DNA from: Halieaceae bacterium MED-G27
Lineage (GTDB): Bacteria > Pseudomonadota > Gammaproteobacteria > Pseudomonadales > Halieaceae
DNA length: 37,040 nucleotides
Reading direction: 5' to 3'
NCBI GenBank assembly: GCA_002456975.1
Contig: NTKA01000019.1
Coordinates: 1-37,040 of the forward strand
The position numbers and the translations under genes were made by a program. The stretch's first letter is position 1; every line of letters begins with the position of its first letter. The notes below the pieces were generated by a model. That model was not told the origin of the DNA. It saw only the letters and a program-made list of their open reading frames with translations, and did not search any database. This document shows positions 35,880 through 37,040 of this stretch, one piece after another.

Positions 35880-36239
35880 ATGAATGATATTGAGAGACTA
35901 GAAACGAAATTCAGCGAAGCATTGGCTTCCCGTAACAAGGCACAACTAAATGAGATTCATACCAAAGCGATAGGTCTGATTTCAGGGCGCGAAGCGCCGC
36001 CCGTAATCTCGGGGAGTAAAAAAGCTTATCAACAACTCATCCATTCATACGTTTGCCATGTCGCTTCTAACGATTCAAGACTGCCCTACCTTCTTTGGTG
36101 GCGAGCTTATTACGGTGATCAAAAGTCACCCAAAAAACCAAGGCACTCTGTTGAGCGGAGTCGTTTACACCTGAGGGAAATGAAAAAGCACTCTCAGCTG
36201 ACTTCGCGGCTATGCGACAAATACCGAGTAAAAACGTAA
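35880..36239 (+). CDS. Unrecognised protein, probably frameshifted near its 3' end
   Basis: From ATG 35880 (GAGGA 11 nt upstream; a GTG at 35871 is too close to it) the frame encodes 119 residues, beginning MNDIERLETKFSEALASRNK. Residues to about 95 look natural (GLISGREAPPVISGSKKAYQ, LPYLLWWRAYYGDQ). The last 25 or so are basic and odd. Meanwhile another frame over the same DNA (36155-36289) becomes protein-like and continues past the stop. One indel near 36140-36160 would join them into a longer gene. No family recognised. Confidence 0.45.
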   Translation: MNDIERLETKFSEALASRNKAQLNEIHTKAIGLISGREAPPVISGSKKAYQQLIHSYVCHVASNDSRLPYLLWWRAYYGDQKSPKKPRHSVERSRLHLREMKKHSQLTSRLCDKYRVKT

Positions 36240-36361
36240 ACCAACGTGAGCAACTAGGGATAACTGATCTACACATTTTGGAGAGTTAGACCCACAACTT
36301 AAGTCATGACCTTGTCACCGCTGTGGTCGATGAATTTCTATTACGGACTCGGCCAAAATAA
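36155..36361 (+). pseudogene. Shifted-frame continuation of the gene above, with TAG in place of GAG
   Basis: The frame reads AESFTPEGNEKALSADFAAM, RQIPSKNVNQREQ, QLGITDLHILES, then TAG (36287-36289), then THNLSHDLVTAVVDEFLL to TAA 36359. The paralogous fragment at 23062-23166 has LEGETQNLSHS, with GAG (Glu) at the position of the TAG. The broken copy thus carries at least one nonsense codon and, probably, an upstream frameshift. Confidence 0.5.
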
Positions 36362-36422
36362 AACTTTGGATAGCCATTTTTATAAATAAATACAATAGGT
36401 TACAGAACACCCCACCCGCAGC

Positions 36423-36631
36423 CTCAGCGCCTCTCAGAGCTTGCCAAGACTTACACCGAAGAGGCACTCCAAACACTCGTGGATGTCGCCAGAAACGGTC
36501 GCACAGATGCGGCTAGAGTCTCTGCCGCTAACGCCCTGCTCGACCGAGCTTACGGCAAGCCTGCTGTGAAAGAAGAAAAAGAGATTGTGGACCTACCGCC
36601 AGTGGTTATTCAGTTAACTAACGACCACTGA
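36423..36631 (+). pseudogene. Terminase small-subunit-like gene, 5'-truncated (copy 3)
   Basis: The frame is open from upstream but has no start codon after the preceding stop at 36383. From CTCAGCGCCT it matches the intact copy (20309 onward) almost base for base through the ALLDRAY codons. Then its end (GAAGAAAAAGAG ... GTTATTCAG) is identical to copy 2. It ends at TGA 36629. The N-terminal GRP-x-GS motif is missing, so this is a remnant. Confidence 0.85.
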
Positions 36632-36692
36632 AGGGCAACGCATTTATCCTTCGGTTTTATATCGATACTTAATATGCAACGCGACTCAAGCA

Positions 36693-36709
36693 GTACCTTC
36701 GAAAGGTAC
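36693..36709. repeat. Short inverted repeat
   Basis: GTACCTT-CGA-AAGGTAC has 7-bp perfect arms, about 110 bp from the tRNA fragment. Function unknown. Confidence 0.4.
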
Positions 36710-36818
36710 CGCTCAGAGAGTGGCACTACCTAGATAGGGTAGAGGTAACTCGCCACGACACGCGACGACTCAGCGAAAAAGAAAAATAAATTCCAGTGAA
36801 AGCAGAGGCTTAGAAATT

Positions 36819-36865
36819 TGGTAGGACCAGCCAGATTCGAACTGGCGACCTCTACCATGTCAAGG
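36819..36865 (-). tRNA. 3' half of tRNA-Val(GAC), partial; likely attachment-site remnant
   Basis: On the minus strand CCTTGACATGG (anticodon loop with GAC) is followed by a variable loop AGAGGTC, a perfect T arm GCCAG-TTCGAAT-CTGGC, the acceptor 3' strand TGGTCCT, A73 and an encoded CCA. The 5' half (acceptor and D arm) is absent: the bases upstream of the anticodon loop do not pair beyond CC/GG. Such anticodon-to-CCA pieces are the usual core of tyrosine-integrase att sites. Confidence 0.8.
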
Positions 36866-36909
36866 CTTACACAACTCGTCAGAACACGTTAGAACATCGC
36901 GCAGACTAG

Positions 36910-37009
36910 CATCGAACGCTGCTCTATAGCCTTAATCGTTACCACTCATGCTTGATACTTATGGCGCAATATCTTGGTCAGATCGAGCCCAATCGCCGTT
37001 GCGAATGAG
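36910..37009 (+). pseudogene. C-terminal gene fragment ending RRCE
   Basis: A short open frame (LLYSLNRYHSCLILMAQYLG, QIEPNRRCE, TGA) precedes and overlaps the 46-bp repeat, as the frame ending RRCK does at 8879. There is no convincing start. It may be a decayed gene end carried with the repeat. Confidence 0.3.
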
Positions 37010-37038
37010 CTTACTAACTGATCTGCCGACATCTCTGG
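36993..37038 (+). repeat. 46-bp dispersed repeat, copy B
   Basis: It matches 8864-8909 at 41 of 46 positions and may continue past the window edge. Confidence 0.75.
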
Positions 37039-37040
37039 TT

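Noticed and set aside
35684-35938. 84-residue minus-strand frame upstream of the gene at 35880
   Set aside because: It overlaps the better-supported plus-strand start and has an unusual basic, Trp/Cys-scattered composition.
8403-36289. Genome-wide recoding of TAG as a sense codon
   Set aside because: Intact genes here (for example those ending at 27131 and 29231) use TAG as a natural stop with no protein-like extension, and TAA also interrupts frames.

Overview
The window looks like chromosome plus accessory DNA from a marine gammaproteobacterium, possibly of the Cellvibrionales/Halieaceae type (low confidence). The reasons are TonB-dependent receptors, secreted multidomain proteins with calcium-binding repeats, several class III cyclases, and many small secreted proteins of unknown function. 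No rRNA, complete tRNA, CRISPR array, intact insertion sequence or integrase is visible.

Layout. 1-752: 5' part of a DUF2971 gene. 893-2907: a TonB-dependent receptor split by one missing base. 3287-8405: a divergent pair of secreted proteins, a collagen-stalked choice-of-anchor-I lipoprotein and an HNH nuclease, which share lamin-tail-like (LTD) domains. 9211-10712: a cyclic-nucleotide-binding protein behind an HD-phosphohydrolase frame with two nonsense codons. 11127-14098: a bestrophin-like channel and a CHASE2 adenylate cyclase, convergent with a three-gene operon (18625-14115) ending in a FecR/TPR/beta-barrel protein. 18701-22975: small secreted or dimeric-barrel proteins mixed with gene remnants, including two of three copies of a phage terminase-small-subunit-like gene. 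23654-29231: TonB-dependent receptor, short TonB C-terminal-domain protein and transmembrane adenylate cyclase in one tight run. 30036-35354: a 1772-residue secreted protein with two HExxH modules and calcium-binding repeats. 35880-37040: decayed genes, the third terminase-like copy and the 3' half of a tRNA-Val(GAC), which looks like an integration boundary.

Two themes stand out. The first is cyclic-nucleotide signalling tied to the envelope: two adenylate cyclases, each beside genes for envelope proteins, plus a cNMP-binding protein. The TonB receptor / TonB-CTD / cyclase operon is the best candidate for an undescribed system. The second is gene decay. At least eight frames are broken by nonsense codons, a frameshift, loss of the start codon or truncation. 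For one of them a diverged paralogue inside the window has a sense codon (GAG) where the broken copy has TAG. Either the accessory DNA is eroding or the sequence carries errors; reads would decide. All functional calls come from reading motifs by eye; no database search was run.
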